From Enterobacteriaceae endosymbiont of Plateumaris sericea (GTDB taxonomy: Bacteria > Pseudomonadota > Gammaproteobacteria > Enterobacterales > Enterobacteriaceae): a stretch of 64,000 bases of DNA. The notes under the pieces were generated by a model, which was given only the letters and a program-made list of their open reading frames with translations, was not told the origin of the DNA and did no database searches. A program made the position numbers and the translations under genes. The DNA lies in assembly GCF_012562605.1 (NCBI RefSeq), contig NZ_CP046224.1, positions 254,988-318,987 of the forward strand. Direction: 5' to 3'. Position 1 is the stretch's first letter, and the number at the start of each line of letters is the position of its first letter. Of the stretch, positions 1 to 10,084 are shown one piece after another.

Positions 1-1722
1 CAAATTATCTATTATAATAGATTTAATATTTTTCTCTATTAAAATATTTTTAACTGCTTTTCTACATAAAGTAGATAATTCACGTTCTAAATTACGTACC
101 CCAGACTCTCTAGTATAAAATCTAATTATGTCTATAATAGCTGTTTTATGTATTGTTAATTCATTTTTCTTTAAAGCATTTCTATTAAATTGTTTTGGTA
201 ATAAATATTTTTGAGCTATATTTAATTTTTCATCTTCAGTATATCCTGATAATCTAATAACTTCCATTCTATCTAATAAAGGTGATGGTATATTAATACA
301 TGAATTAGAAGTAGCCACAAACATAACATCAGATAAGTCATAATCAACTTCAAGATAATGATCATTAAAAGAAATATTTTGTTCTGGATCTAATACTTCT
401 AATAATGCTGCAGCAGGATCACCTCTCATATCATATGATATTTTATCAATTTCATCTAATAAAAGAAGAGGATTTTTAACACCTGTTCTAGATATTTTTT
501 GAATAATTTTACCAGGCATAGAACCTATATATGTACGTCTATGACCTCTTATTTCTCCTTCATCTCGAATTCCTCCTAATGCCATTCTAATAAATTTTCT
601 TCCAGTTGTTTTAGCAATAGATTTTCCTAATGATGTTTTTCCTACTCCAGGTGGTCCTACTAAACATAAAATAGGTCCTCTTATCTTATTTGATCTATTT
701 TGTACAGCTAAATATTCTAAAATACGTTCTTTTACATTTTCTAACCCAAAATGATCAGCATCTAATGTTTTTTTTGCTTTAGATAAATCTTTTTTTAATC
801 TACTTTTATTATTCCATGGTATTTGTACTAACCATTCTATATAACCTCGAACTACTGTTGCTTCTGCTGACATTGGAGACATCATTTTTAATTTTTGTAA
901 TTCTGATTCAGCTTTTTCTTTAGCTTCATTCGGCATTTTAGCTAATTCTATTTTTTTTTTTAATATTTCATTTTCATCAGTACTATCATCCATTTCTCCT
1001 AATTCTTTTTGAATAGCTTTTATTTGTTCATTTAAATAATATTCTCTTTGACTTTTCTCCATTTGTTTTTTTACTCTATTACGAATTTTTTTTTCAACTT
1101 GTAATAAATCAATTTCTGATTCCATAAGAGCCATAAGATATTCTAATCTTTCATTAATATTAGACATTTCTAAGATTAATTGTTTATCTTTTAATTTTAA
1201 AGGCATATGTGAAGCAATAGTATCTGCTAATTTTGCTGCATTATTTATATTATTTAATGATGTTAATACTTCTGGAGGTATTTTTTTATTTAATTTAATA
1301 TAACTTTCAAATTGATTAATAGCTGTTCTTACTAAAACTTTTTGTTCTTTTTCTTCAATATTTGGAGAAGTTATATAAATTACTTGAGCAGTAAAATAAT
1401 TTCCATTATCGGAAAGAGTTATTATATGAGCTCTTTGTAATCCTTCTACTAATATTTTTACAGTACCATCTGGTAATTTTAACATTTGTAAAATAGAAGT
1501 AATAGTACCAACAGAAAATAAATCATCAATACCAGGATCATCATTTGATGCATCTTTTTGAGCAACTAACATAATTTTTTTATCATTCTCCATAGCAGTA
1601 GATAAACAACGAATAGATTTTTTTCTGCCAATAAATAAAGGAATGACCATATGAGGATATACTACAACATCACGTAATGGCAACACAGGTATTACAATAC
1701 GTTCTGAATGCTCAGAGTTCAT
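1..1722 (-). CDS. lon: ATP-dependent protease Lon (La), 3' part beyond the window edge
   Basis: Lon is a cytosolic AAA+ serine protease that unfolds and degrades damaged and short-lived proteins. The 574 residues present begin at an ATG preceded by a GAGAGA Shine-Dalgarno stretch and align with E. coli Lon from its first residue (conserved IPVLPLRDVVVYPHMVIP). Present are the N-terminal substrate-binding domain, the coiled coil (KKQMEKSQREYYLNEQ), Walker A GPPGVGKTS at about residue 356, Walker B LLLLDEIDK and the sensor region. The C-terminal protease domain with its Ser-Lys dyad (normally around residues 679 and 722 of about 784) would lie left of position 1, so its integrity cannot be judged. 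It is last in the bolA-tig-clpP-clpX-lon order known from enterobacteria. Confidence 0.97.
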   Translation of the reverse strand, partial: MNSEHSERIVIPVLPLRDVVVYPHMVIPLFIGRKKSIRCLSTAMENDKKIMLVAQKDASNDDPGIDDLFSVGTITSILQMLKLPDGTVKILVEGLQRAHIITLSDNGNYFTAQVIYITSPNIEEKEQKVLVRTAINQFESYIKLNKKIPPEVLTSLNNINNAAKLADTIASHMPLKLKDKQLILEMSNINERLEYLMALMESEIDLLQVEKKIRNRVKKQMEKSQREYYLNEQIKAIQKELGEMDDSTDENEILKKKIELAKMPNEAKEKAESELQKLKMMSPMSAEATVVRGYIEWLVQIPWNNKSRLKKDLSKAKKTLDADHFGLENVKERILEYLAVQNRSNKIRGPILCLVGPPGVGKTSLGKSIAKTTGRKFIRMALGGIRDEGEIRGHRRTYIGSMPGKIIQKISRTGVKNPLLLLDEIDKISYDMRGDPAAALLEVLDPEQNISFNDHYLEVDYDLSDVMFVATSNSCINIPSPLLDRMEVIRLSGYTEDEKLNIAQKYLLPKQFNRNALKKNELTIHKTAIIDIIRFYTRESGVRNLERELSTLCRKAVKNILIEKNIKSIIIDNL

Positions 1723-1848
1723 AGAGATCTCTCTTTATTTTTCTGATAAATTTTAAATGATATAATTTATAAAAATATTAATTTTACTTAAAAATTAAAT
1801 AATACTCTTTAATATAGTTAATACTTTTATTATTTATATAAAAGTTAT

Positions 1849-3099
1849 TTAAATATTATTTTTATAATAAATAATTGGTTTAGATAAATTATTAATTACT
1901 TTACTATTAATTATTACTTTTTTAATATTATTAACCGAAGGTATATCATACATTATATTTAATAATTTTTTTTCAATTACAGATCTTAATCCTCGAGCGC
2001 CAATATTTAATAACATTGCTTTTTTTGCAATAGCTTGAATAGCATTATTTGTAAATTCTAATTTTATATTTTCATATTCAAACAAAGCTTTATATTGCTT
2101 AATTAAAGCATTTTTAGGTTTTAATAAAATTTTTATTAATCCATTAATATCTATTTTTTCTAATGGAACAATAATTGGCAATCTTCCTATAAATTCAGGA
2201 ATTAAACCAAATTTGATTAAATCATTAGAATTAACTTCAATAAAAGATTGTAATTTATCGTTTTTATAATTTATATTTTTTATATTAATATTAAAACCAA
2301 TTTTATTAGAAATATTTAGTCTATTAGAAATAATTTTATCTAATCCATAAAATGATCCAGCACAAATAAATAATATATCTTTTGTATCTACTTGAATAAA
2401 TTTTTGTTCTGGATGTTTTCTACCTCCTTTTGGAGGTACTGAAGATATTGTTCCTTCAATTAATTTTAATAAAGCTTGTTGTACTCCTTCACCAGAAACA
2501 TCTCTAGTTATAGAAAGATTTTCTGATTTTTTTGATATTTTATCAATTTCATCAATATATATTATTCCTTTTTGTGCTTTTATTATATCATAATTAGCTT
2601 TTTGTAATAATTTTTGAATAATATTTTCTACATCTTCACCAACATATCCTGCTTCTGTTAAAGTTGTTGCATCAGTTATAACAAAAGGTACATCTAAAAA
2701 TTTTGCTAATATTTTAGCTAAAAGAGTTTTACCGCATCCAGTAGGACCCAATAATAAAATATTACTTTTTTCTATTTCTATATTTTTATTATTACTATAT
2801 AATCTTTTATAATGATTATAAACTGCTACTGCAAGAGTTTTTTTTGCTATTATTTGATTTATAACATAATTATCTAAAAAATGAAAAATTTCATGAGGTG
2901 TAGGTAATTTTTTATTATGTAAATAAATATTATTTTCTTCACTTTTAAATTCTTCTTTAATTATATTATTACATAAAGAAATACATTCATTACAAATATA
3001 AACTGAATTACCAGATATTAATTTATTAACTTCATTTTGATATTTTCCACAAAAAGAACAACATAAAATATTATTTGATTTCTCTTTGTTATTTATCAT
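1849..3099 (-). CDS. clpX: ATP-dependent protease ATPase subunit ClpX
   Basis: ClpX is the hexameric AAA+ unfoldase that feeds tagged substrates into ClpP. In order it shows an N-terminal zinc-binding domain (CSFC at about residues 14-17 and CNEC at about 36-39), Walker A GPTGCGKT, pore loop GYVGED, Walker [10 protein letters not shown], an RKH loop (GGRKHPEQ) and the IGF loop that docks ClpP. At 416 residues it is full length. The frame opens upstream at 3111, but the ATG at 3099 is preferred because GAGG lies 6 bases before it and the protein then starts like the family. It sits directly downstream of clpP, so the ClpXP machine is intact. Confidence 0.97.
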   Translation of the reverse strand: MINNKEKSNNILCCSFCGKYQNEVNKLISGNSVYICNECISLCNNIIKEEFKSEENNIYLHNKKLPTPHEIFHFLDNYVINQIIAKKTLAVAVYNHYKRLYSNNKNIEIEKSNILLLGPTGCGKTLLAKILAKFLDVPFVITDATTLTEAGYVGEDVENIIQKLLQKANYDIIKAQKGIIYIDEIDKISKKSENLSITRDVSGEGVQQALLKLIEGTISSVPPKGGRKHPEQKFIQVDTKDILFICAGSFYGLDKIISNRLNISNKIGFNINIKNINYKNDKLQSFIEVNSNDLIKFGLIPEFIGRLPIIVPLEKIDINGLIKILLKPKNALIKQYKALFEYENIKLEFTNNAIQAIAKKAMLLNIGARGLRSVIEKKLLNIMYDIPSVNNIKKVIINSKVINNLSKPIIYYKNNI

Positions 3100-3154
3100 T
3101 AAAAACCTCATCTATAAATAATATAATAAATTTATATTTTAAATAAAATAAATT

Positions 3155-3763
3155 TTATTTCCGATTATATATAATATTATCTATTAAACCATATTTTACT
3201 GCTTCTTCAGCTGATAAAAATCTATCTCTATCAGTATCTTTTTCAATAATATCAATAGTTTGACCAGTATGAAATGACATTAATCTATTTATATGTTTTT
3301 TAATTCTTAAAATTTCTTGAGTATGTATTTCAATATCAGTTGCTTGGCCTTGATAACTACCTATTGGTTGATGTATCATCATTCTTGAATTCGGTAGACA
3401 AAATCTTTTATTTTTTTTTCCAGATGAAAGTAAAAAAGCAGCCATTGAACATGCTTGTCCTATACATATAGTACTAATATCAGGTTTAACAAATTGCATT
3501 GTATCATATATTGACATACCTGATGTTATGGTACCTCCTGGACTATTTATATAAATATAAATATCTTTTTCTGAATTTTCTGATTCTAAAAATAATATTT
3601 GCGCAACTATTAAATTTGCCATATTATCTTCAATATTTCCTATAAGAAAAATAATTCTTTCTTTTAATAATCTAGAAAAAATATCATAAGATCTTTCTCC
3701 TCTAGGAGTTTGTTCAATAACCATAGGAATCATATTTAATTTATTTTCTTTATATAACAACAT
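3155..3763 (-). CDS. clpP: ATP-dependent Clp protease proteolytic subunit ClpP
   Basis: ClpP forms the barrel-shaped serine peptidase that works with ClpX. The 202-residue protein carries the Ser (GQACSMAAF), His (MMIHQP) and Asp (TDRDRF) of the catalytic triad and the conserved [16 protein letters not shown] processing region. The N-terminal propeptide is a little different from E. coli but of similar length. The start is supported by AAGGA five bases upstream of the ATG. It lies between tig and clpX on the same strand, the ancestral order. No clpA or other ClpP partner is visible in this window. Confidence 0.97.
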   Translation of the reverse strand: MLLYKENKLNMIPMVIEQTPRGERSYDIFSRLLKERIIFLIGNIEDNMANLIVAQILFLESENSEKDIYIYINSPGGTITSGMSIYDTMQFVKPDISTICIGQACSMAAFLLSSGKKNKRFCLPNSRMMIHQPIGSYQGQATDIEIHTQEILRIKKHINRLMSFHTGQTIDIIEKDTDRDRFLSAEEAVKYGLIDNIIYNRK

Positions 3764-3876
3764 TATTAATCCTTGATTTAAATATATATGTTTTCTATAA
3801 AGTAATTATATACATTTCATTTAATAGTTATATATATTTTTATAATATTTATTATTTCTTTTATAAAAATATAAAT

Positions 3877-5193
3877 TTAGAAATTTATATTTTTATATTC
3901 ATGTTTTATATCTTGATAACTATATTGTATTTTATTTATTAACATTGTTTTTATAATAGCTTGAATTGCTTGATATTCTAAAATAGAAAAATATAATTTT
4001 TGCATTAATTTTTTATCTGTTTTATAATATTTTATAATTTTATTAAATTGAGTATTATCATAATAATAAATAAAAGAAGATAATTCTTCATTAATAAAAT
4101 TTGTTATTAAATTTTTATTTAATTTAATTTTAAAATCATTAATAATTTTATTAATTAAAATTTTTGCTAAAGTATATTTTTTAGCTTTATCATATAAATT
4201 TTTTGAACTTAATTTTTTAAATTGTTTTTTATTTTTTTTATAAATTTTATTTATAGAATTAAATTCTGAATTAATTAATAGTAATGGTAATTTTATTTGT
4301 TTATGTAAATTAATTAAAATATTAATTACTTTATATTTAATAATATAACGAATCATTTTATCTGTTTGAAATTGTAATTGTCTGTTAATAAAATTATATA
4401 ATTTTTCAAAAGTAAAATTATTAGTTAAATTAGAATTAATTATATTTTTTTTACTTACAAATAGAATTTTATATTTTTCTACTTTTTTAATTAATATAGA
4501 AAAATTCTGTTTAGTTCCAATTAATTTTTTATTAGGATAATAATTAGAAATTAATATTGTAATATCAAATTTATCTCCATTTTTTTTTCCAATAATTTCT
4601 TTTTCTAAATTAGGTATTATTTTCCATTTATTAGATAATAATAATTTAATATTATTAAATATCTTATTTTTTTTATTATTTACATAAATAAATATATCAA
4701 TAATTACTCTGTCTACTAAATTAGCTATTTGATTTTTTTTATCTAACCAAATAATATTTTTATTATAAAATTTTGAAATATAGTTATTAATATCATTATC
4801 ATTAATTTTTACTATAGGTATATCAATTTTTACATTATTAAATTTTAATAAGTTAAATTCAGGATAACTTTGAAATATAACAGTAAATATAAAATCTTTA
4901 CCTATTTCATATTTATTATAATTATATTGGGGTAATCCTATTATATTAATTTTTTTACATTTAATTTTTTGAAAAAAAATTTTTTCCATTAAATTATTTA
5001 ATACATTTAATTGTATTGATTTTATATAAAGATTTTTAATAATATTCAAAGGAGCTTTACCTTTACGAAATCCTTTAATTATTTTATTTTTTGATATAAA
5101 TTTTAATTTTTCTTGAATTTTATTTTCTATATTAATATTATCAAGCTTAAGAATAATTTTGTGATTTATATTTTGTAATGCTAAATTGTACAT
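3877..5193 (-). CDS. tig: Trigger factor, ribosome-associated chaperone
   Basis: Trigger factor binds the ribosome next to the exit tunnel and shields nascent chains. The signature ribosome-binding loop GFRKGKAP is present at about residues 42-49, followed by a PPIase-like domain and a long helical C-terminal domain. Length is 438 residues against about 432 in E. coli. Outside the N-terminal domain the sequence is strongly diverged and rich in Lys, Asn and Ile, as expected from A/T mutational pressure; recognisable middle motifs are weak. AAGG lies upstream of the ATG. It sits between bolA and clpP as in enterobacteria. Confidence 0.93.
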   Translation of the reverse strand: MYNLALQNINHKIILKLDNINIENKIQEKLKFISKNKIIKGFRKGKAPLNIIKNLYIKSIQLNVLNNLMEKIFFQKIKCKKINIIGLPQYNYNKYEIGKDFIFTVIFQSYPEFNLLKFNNVKIDIPIVKINDNDINNYISKFYNKNIIWLDKKNQIANLVDRVIIDIFIYVNNKKNKIFNNIKLLLSNKWKIIPNLEKEIIGKKNGDKFDITILISNYYPNKKLIGTKQNFSILIKKVEKYKILFVSKKNIINSNLTNNFTFEKLYNFINRQLQFQTDKMIRYIIKYKVINILINLHKQIKLPLLLINSEFNSINKIYKKNKKQFKKLSSKNLYDKAKKYTLAKILINKIINDFKIKLNKNLITNFINEELSSFIYYYDNTQFNKIIKYYKTDKKLMQKLYFSILEYQAIQAIIKTMLINKIQYSYQDIKHEYKNINF

Positions 5194-5294
5194 AATTTTA
5201 TAACCTTATATATTATTATATGTAATAATTTATATTAGGAATAAATAAATTAAAATTTTTAATTAGTTATTATTTAATAATTTAAAATAGGTAT

Positions 5295-5558
5295 TTATAG
5301 TTTTTTCCATTCTTTAATTGTATAAGTATGTAATGATAATGCATGAATATTATTTATTAATTCATCGGCTAAAACATTATATATAGATCTATGACGAGTA
5401 ATAAAAGGTTGATTAATAAAATTATCACTTACTATTATAATATCAAAATGATATTTTGAAGTATTAAGTATATTATGCATATGATTACTACTATTAATTT
5501 TTAAATATACAGGATTAAATATAATTTGTAATTTATTTTTTATTTTAGCTCTTAACAT
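5295..5558 (-). CDS. bolA: BolA-family protein, short C-terminus
   Basis: BolA is a small class II KH-like protein that, with monothiol glutaredoxin, takes part in iron-sulfur trafficking and in stress morphology control. The conserved core is clear: NPVYLKI, a KYHFDIIIVSDNF strand, ITRHRSIYNVLADEL and the invariant HALSLHTYTIKEW helix near the end. It is 87 residues; the E. coli protein continues about 15 residues past this helix, so only the non-conserved tail is missing. It precedes tig on the same strand, as in E. coli. With NfuA and YggX in the same window it fits an Fe-S or iron-handling role. Confidence 0.92.
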   Translation of the reverse strand: MLRAKIKNKLQIIFNPVYLKINSSNHMHNILNTSKYHFDIIIVSDNFINQPFITRHRSIYNVLADELINNIHALSLHTYTIKEWKKL

Positions 5559-5664
5559 AATTTTTACTCTATTTATTTAAATATAATTTATATTATAATA
5601 ATTAATATTTTTAATAAAAAATATTATATTATAAAAATAATATTTTAAAATATATAGTTTAATT

Positions 5665-6450
5665 TTATTTACTAATATTTTGTATCTGAGATATAACAAA
5701 TTTAATTATGGTAGAATTTCCAGCTAATATATTTTTTGAATATTTATAATTATAATTTCCTATAAGATCAGTTATTAATCCTCCTGATTCTTTTATAAGA
5801 AGTTCTCCTGCAATAAATTTATCAAAATTTATATTATTACCTATATAACAATTAATTTTATTAGAAGCTAAATATGCTAAATCTAAAGATAGTGAACCAC
5901 TAATTCGAAAATTAATTAAATTTTTTATAAATAATTTAATTAAATTAATATTTATATTATTATCTAATATAAAATTTTCATTTATAGCAAATAATAAATT
6001 TTTATTATTTAAATAATTATTACAACGTAATCTATATCCATTTAATTGAGCATCTTGTCCTCTAATAGCTGTAAATAAATCATTTTTTAATGGATCATAT
6101 ATTAATGATATTTCTGTTTTACCTTTTATACAAATAGCTATAGAAACTGCAAAATGAGGTAATTTTTTTATAAAATTTATAATTCCATCTAAAGGGTTTA
6201 TAATCCATTGAGTTTTTTTATATTTAAAAATTAATATTCCTTTTTTATTTAAAATAATAATTTTTGTTGAATATATATTTAAAAAATTTTGAAAAATAAT
6301 ATTTTTTATATTTTGATTTATTTTTTCTATAAAAATAGAAATATTTATTTTTTTATTAAAAATATTTATTGTTTGTATCTCATAATTTTTAATAATAATA
6401 TCACCAATTAGACGAATTATACGTATAGCAACATTAAGCATTGGACGCAT
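5665..6450 (-). CDS. suhB: SuhB, inositol-monophosphatase-family protein with degraded active site
   Basis: SuhB in E. coli is an inositol monophosphatase and, independently, part of the Nus complex for rRNA transcription antitermination. The family is certain (start MRPMLNVAIR, PHFAVSIA, YDP, RGQDAQLNGYRLR, AGELL..ESGG). The metal site is not intact. ITEESG is ILNKKG here, so the metal ligand Glu67 becomes Asn. DPLDGTTN is NPLDGIIN (residues 85-92), losing the first Asp and the catalytic Thr pair. The PWDFAAGELL Asp is Lys around residue 213. Hence phosphatase activity is doubtful while the fold is kept. At 261 residues it is near full length; GAGA precedes the ATG. Transcribed towards bolA. 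Confidence 0.93.
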   Translation of the reverse strand: MRPMLNVAIRIIRLIGDIIIKNYEIQTINIFNKKINISIFIEKINQNIKNIIFQNFLNIYSTKIIILNKKGILIFKYKKTQWIINPLDGIINFIKKLPHFAVSIAICIKGKTEISLIYDPLKNDLFTAIRGQDAQLNGYRLRCNNYLNNKNLLFAINENFILDNNININLIKLFIKNLINFRISGSLSLDLAYLASNKINCYIGNNINFDKFIAGELLIKESGGLITDLIGNYNYKYSKNILAGNSTIIKFVISQIQNISK

Positions 6451-6619
6451 ATATATTTCTCATTAATTATTGTATTATATAAATTAATAATTTATTTAAT
6501 TTTTATTAAAATAAATAATTTAATATTTTTAAAATAGTTATTTAATATATAATATATTGTAATTTTATTTAAAAGATATTATAAAATATCTTTTATCATT
6601 AATAAATTTAATTAATTTT

Positions 6620-7195
6620 ATGTTAAAACTTACTATTAAAGCAGAAAAATATCTTTATTATTTATTATCTTTTAGAAAAACAAAACAAATTAGAATTAAA
6701 ATTCTTAATGATCAAAATAATTCTTTAAAAGGAAATGTTTATTTTTGTGATAAAAAAAAAATAAAAGATACTGATCTTGAAATTAAATTTAAAAATTTTT
6801 CTATATTTATTGAAAAAAATAATTCTAAATTATTACACACAGCAACAATAGATTTAATTAGTGATAATTTAAATAAAAAATTAGTATTTACAATAACACA
6901 AAATAATATAAATAAAAATAATAGAGATTTGATTTCTTTAAAAGAAAAAATAAATTTATTTTTAAAAGAAAAAATTAATCCTAATTTATTAAATCATGGA
7001 GGATATGTAATAGTAAAAAAAATTACTCAAGATTATTTAGTAATGTTAGAATTTTATGGTGGCTGTAAAGGTTGTTCTATGATTAATAATACTTTTAAAA
7101 ATTGGATTGAAAAAGAATTATTAAGTAATTTTGCTGAATTAAAAGGAGTATTTGATATTACAAAACATGATATTAATAAATTTTCTTTTTATTAA
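6620..7195 (+). CDS. nfuA: Fe-S biogenesis protein NfuA
   Basis: NfuA carries [4Fe-4S] clusters to target apoproteins. It has a degenerate A-type N-terminal domain (residues 1 to about 95, without the A-type cysteines) and a C-terminal Nfu domain with the cluster-binding CKGC in GGCKGCSM, preceded by NPNLLNHGG and followed by the conserved ELKGV. Length is 191 residues, equal to E. coli. The start matches the family, but no Shine-Dalgarno sequence is obvious. It is divergent from suhB across about 170 bases of A/T-rich DNA and stands alone, without the gntX neighbour seen in E. coli. Confidence 0.95.
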   Translation: MLKLTIKAEKYLYYLLSFRKTKQIRIKILNDQNNSLKGNVYFCDKKKIKDTDLEIKFKNFSIFIEKNNSKLLHTATIDLISDNLNKKLVFTITQNNINKNNRDLISLKEKINLFLKEKINPNLLNHGGYVIVKKITQDYLVMLEFYGGCKGCSMINNTFKNWIEKELLSNFAELKGVFDITKHDINKFSFY

Positions 7196-7400
7196 TAAAT
7201 ATTAAAATATTTACTAATAAATATATATTTTAAATAAATTTTTTGTCTAAATATTTTTTTAAAATAATTTTATATAAATATAACTTAAAGCTATATATTT
7301 TAAATAATTATAATATAAATTATAGTTTATTTTTTTAAAAATTAAAATATTTAGTTTTTTGTATTCAAATATATTAAAATATACAAAAAAAGGAATAAAT

Positions 7401-8288
7401 ATGTCAGTAATAGTTCCAGAAAAATTACCTGCTATTAATTTTTTAAAAAAAGAAAATATAATTTTATTAACAAAAACTAAAAATTATAAAAAAAGAACTG
7501 TATCTAAAAAAATTATTATTTTAAATCTTATGTTTAAAAAAATAGATACAGAAAATCAACTTATTAGATTATTATCTAATTCTCCTTTATTAATAGATTT
7601 ATACTTATTAAGTATAAATGATTGTCATTCTAGTAATATAACTTCAATAAAACATATAAAAAAATTTTATTTTACTTTTGAAGAAATTTATAAAGAATAT
7701 TTTGATGGATTAATTATTACTGGTGCTCCTTTAGGATTGATTAATTTTTCTGAAATTAGATATTGGAAAAAATTTATTCAAATAATAAAATGGGCGCAAA
7801 ATCATGTTCATTCTATTTTATCTATATGTTGGTCAGTACAAGCAATATTAAATATATTATATGATATGCCTAAAAAAATTAATACATTTAAATTATCAGG
7901 AATATTTAAGCATAAAATTTTAATTAAAAATAATTTTTTAACAAAAGGATTTGATGATTATTTTTTTGTTCCACATTCAAGATATGCTGATTTTTCTATA
8001 GATATAATAAAAAATTATACAGATTTAAATATTTTATCTGATTCTGAACAAGCAGGAGCTTATATTTTAATGAGTAAAAATAAAAAGTATATTTTTATAA
8101 CTGGTCATCCAGAATATGATGCTTGTACTATAGCAGAAGAATATACATATGATTATAATATTAATTTAAAACCTTCAATTCCATTTAATTATTTTCCTAA
8201 TAACGATGTTACATTAATTCCTAAAGTTAATTGGAGATGTCATGGAAATTTATTATTTGCTAATTGGTTACATTATTTTGTTTGTTAA
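7401..8288 (+). CDS. metA: Homoserine O-succinyltransferase MetA
   Basis: MetA activates homoserine with succinyl-CoA, the first committed step of methionine synthesis, in the cytosol. The frame runs back to a TTG at 7359, but the ATG at 7401 is chosen: AGGA lies 6 bases upstream and the product then begins MSVIVPEKLPAINFL like the family. Seen are the NLMFKKI(D/E)TENQ core, GAPLGL, the catalytic Cys in SICWSVQA, the acyl-site His/Glu in TGHPEYD, and the C-terminal HGNLLFANWL. At 295 residues it is slightly shorter at the C-terminus than E. coli (309). No other methionine gene is in this window; the 200 bases upstream show no convincing MetJ box. Confidence 0.95.
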   Translation: MSVIVPEKLPAINFLKKENIILLTKTKNYKKRTVSKKIIILNLMFKKIDTENQLIRLLSNSPLLIDLYLLSINDCHSSNITSIKHIKKFYFTFEEIYKEYFDGLIITGAPLGLINFSEIRYWKKFIQIIKWAQNHVHSILSICWSVQAILNILYDMPKKINTFKLSGIFKHKILIKNNFLTKGFDDYFFVPHSRYADFSIDIIKNYTDLNILSDSEQAGAYILMSKNKKYIFITGHPEYDACTIAEEYTYDYNINLKPSIPFNYFPNNDVTLIPKVNWRCHGNLLFANWLHYFVC

Positions 8289-8356
8289 TATAGTTTAAAT
8301 TAAATTATAATAAAATATTCATAAATATTTAAAATTTTTATTAATAGGAAAAACTA

Positions 8357-10084
8357 ATGTTAGCTAGTAAATATTTATTTTTTACATCAAAAATTACAAT
8401 ACCAAATAATAAAATAAATAGTTATTATTTAATGATAAAATCTGGGATGATTAGACAATTATCTTCAGGAATATATACTTGGTTACCAACAGGTTTAAAA
8501 GTAATTAAAAATTTTAAAAAAATAATACGTAATGAAATGAAAAAGATAAATTTTTTTGAAATTTTAATGCCTATAATACAACCTAGTAATATATGGGAAA
8601 CAAGTGGTCGTGTTCATGATTATGGACATGAATTATTTAAAATTATAGATCGAAATCAACGAAATTTTTTTTTAGGACCTACTCATGAAGAAGTTATTTC
8701 ATTTTTAATTAAAAATGAAATAAAATCTTATAAAAGATTACCTCTAAATTTATATCAAATTCAAGTAAAGTTTAGAGATGAAATTAGATCTCGTTTAGGA
8801 GTAGTACGTTCTAAAGAATTTTTAATGAAAGATGGATATTCTTTTCATATTAATGAAAAATCTTTAAAAAAAACATATAATATTATATTAAATACTTATA
8901 AAAAAATTTTTGATTTAATTAAATTAAAATATTATATTGTAGAAGGTGATAATAGCCTTATAGGCGGAAAAATTTCTCATGAATTTCATGTATTATCTAA
9001 TAATGGAGAAGATTCAATTGCATTATCAGAATCTGGGTATGCATATAACATTGAATTAGCAAAATTTTTTATTCCTACAAGATTTAATATTAATGAAAGT
9101 ATTTTTTTAAAAAAAAAATTATTATCAATTGATAAATCAATTAGTTTTGAATATATTGCTAAGAAATTTAATTCATCAACTAATAATATTATTAGAACAA
9201 TTATAATTAAAACTACAGAAAAAATAAATCCTCTAATTGCTTTATTAATTAGAAGTGATTATCAAATAAATATTAGTAAAATAGAAAAAATAAATAAAAA
9301 TATATTAAAACCATTAAATATATTATCTGAAAAAGAAATTACTAATATTTTTAAAGTCAATAGTTATTCTTTAGGACCTATGAACTTAAATATACCAATA
9401 ATTGCAGATTATTCTATCATAAATATGAATAATTTTATTATAGGTTCAAATATTAAAAATAAATATTATATTAATATGAATTGGGAAAGAGATTTACCTA
9501 TACCAGAAAATATTCAAGATATTCGAAAAATATGTAATAGAGATTTTACTCCTGATAATAAATATCCAATAACAATTAATAAAAGTATTGAAATAGCTCA
9601 TATTTTTCAACTTGGTACAAAATATTCTCATTTAATGAATACTTACATACAAAACATAAAAGGAGAAAAAATTCCTTTATATATGGGATGTTATGGTATT
9701 GGTATTTCTCGTATAATTGCAGCAATTATTGAACAAAATCATGATATTAATGGTATATATTGGCCTTATTCTCTTGCTCCATTTAAAGTGGCAATAATAC
9801 CAATTAATATGAATAAATATAGTTTAATTAAAAAAGTATGTTTTGATATTTATCAAAAATTTAATTCTATAGGAGTAGAAGTAATTTTAGATGATAGAAA
9901 AGAAAATCCTGGAGTTATGTTTACAGACATAGATCTTATTGGTGTACCACATATAATTATTATTAATAATAATAATATTATTAATAATAATGTTGAATAT
10001 AAATCTAGAAAAACAGGTAAATATAATATAATTTCTATTAATTCAATTATTGATTTTATTTTAAATAAAGAAAAATTAAATTAA
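8357..10084 (+). CDS. proS: Prolyl-tRNA synthetase
   Basis: ProS is a class II aminoacyl-tRNA synthetase that charges tRNA-Pro. Motif 1 around residues 55-80 (EILMPIIQPSNIWETSGR), motif 2 with RDEIRSRLGVVRSKEFLMKDGYSFH, the bacterial-type editing (INS) insertion in the middle, motif 3 GCYGIGISR and the anticodon-binding C-terminal domain are all present. Length 575 is that of the bacterial type. AGGA lies shortly before the ATG. Its stop overlaps the end of the convergent tilS by 9 bases. The cognate tRNA-Pro(UGG) is encoded at 34749. Confidence 0.97.
   Translation: MLASKYLFFTSKITIPNNKINSYYLMIKSGMIRQLSSGIYTWLPTGLKVIKNFKKIIRNEMKKINFFEILMPIIQPSNIWETSGRVHDYGHELFKIIDRNQRNFFLGPTHEEVISFLIKNEIKSYKRLPLNLYQIQVKFRDEIRSRLGVVRSKEFLMKDGYSFHINEKSLKKTYNIILNTYKKIFDLIKLKYYIVEGDNSLIGGKISHEFHVLSNNGEDSIALSESGYAYNIELAKFFIPTRFNINESIFLKKKLLSIDKSISFEYIAKKFNSSTNNIIRTIIIKTTEKINPLIALLIRSDYQINISKIEKINKNILKPLNILSEKEITNIFKVNSYSLGPMNLNIPIIADYSIINMNNFIIGSNIKNKYYINMNWERDLPIPENIQDIRKICNRDFTPDNKYPITINKSIEIAHIFQLGTKYSHLMNTYIQNIKGEKIPLYMGCYGIGISRIIAAIIEQNHDINGIYWPYSLAPFKVAIIPINMNKYSLIKKVCFDIYQKFNSIGVEVILDDRKENPGVMFTDIDLIGVPHIIIINNNNIINNNVEYKSRKTGKYNIISINSIIDFILNKEKLN

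Noticed and set aside
7196..7400. Promoter or MetJ operator upstream of metA
   Set aside because: A TATAAT-like hexamer exists near 7309, but no -35 partner at good spacing and no MetJ-type repeat could be supported in this composition.
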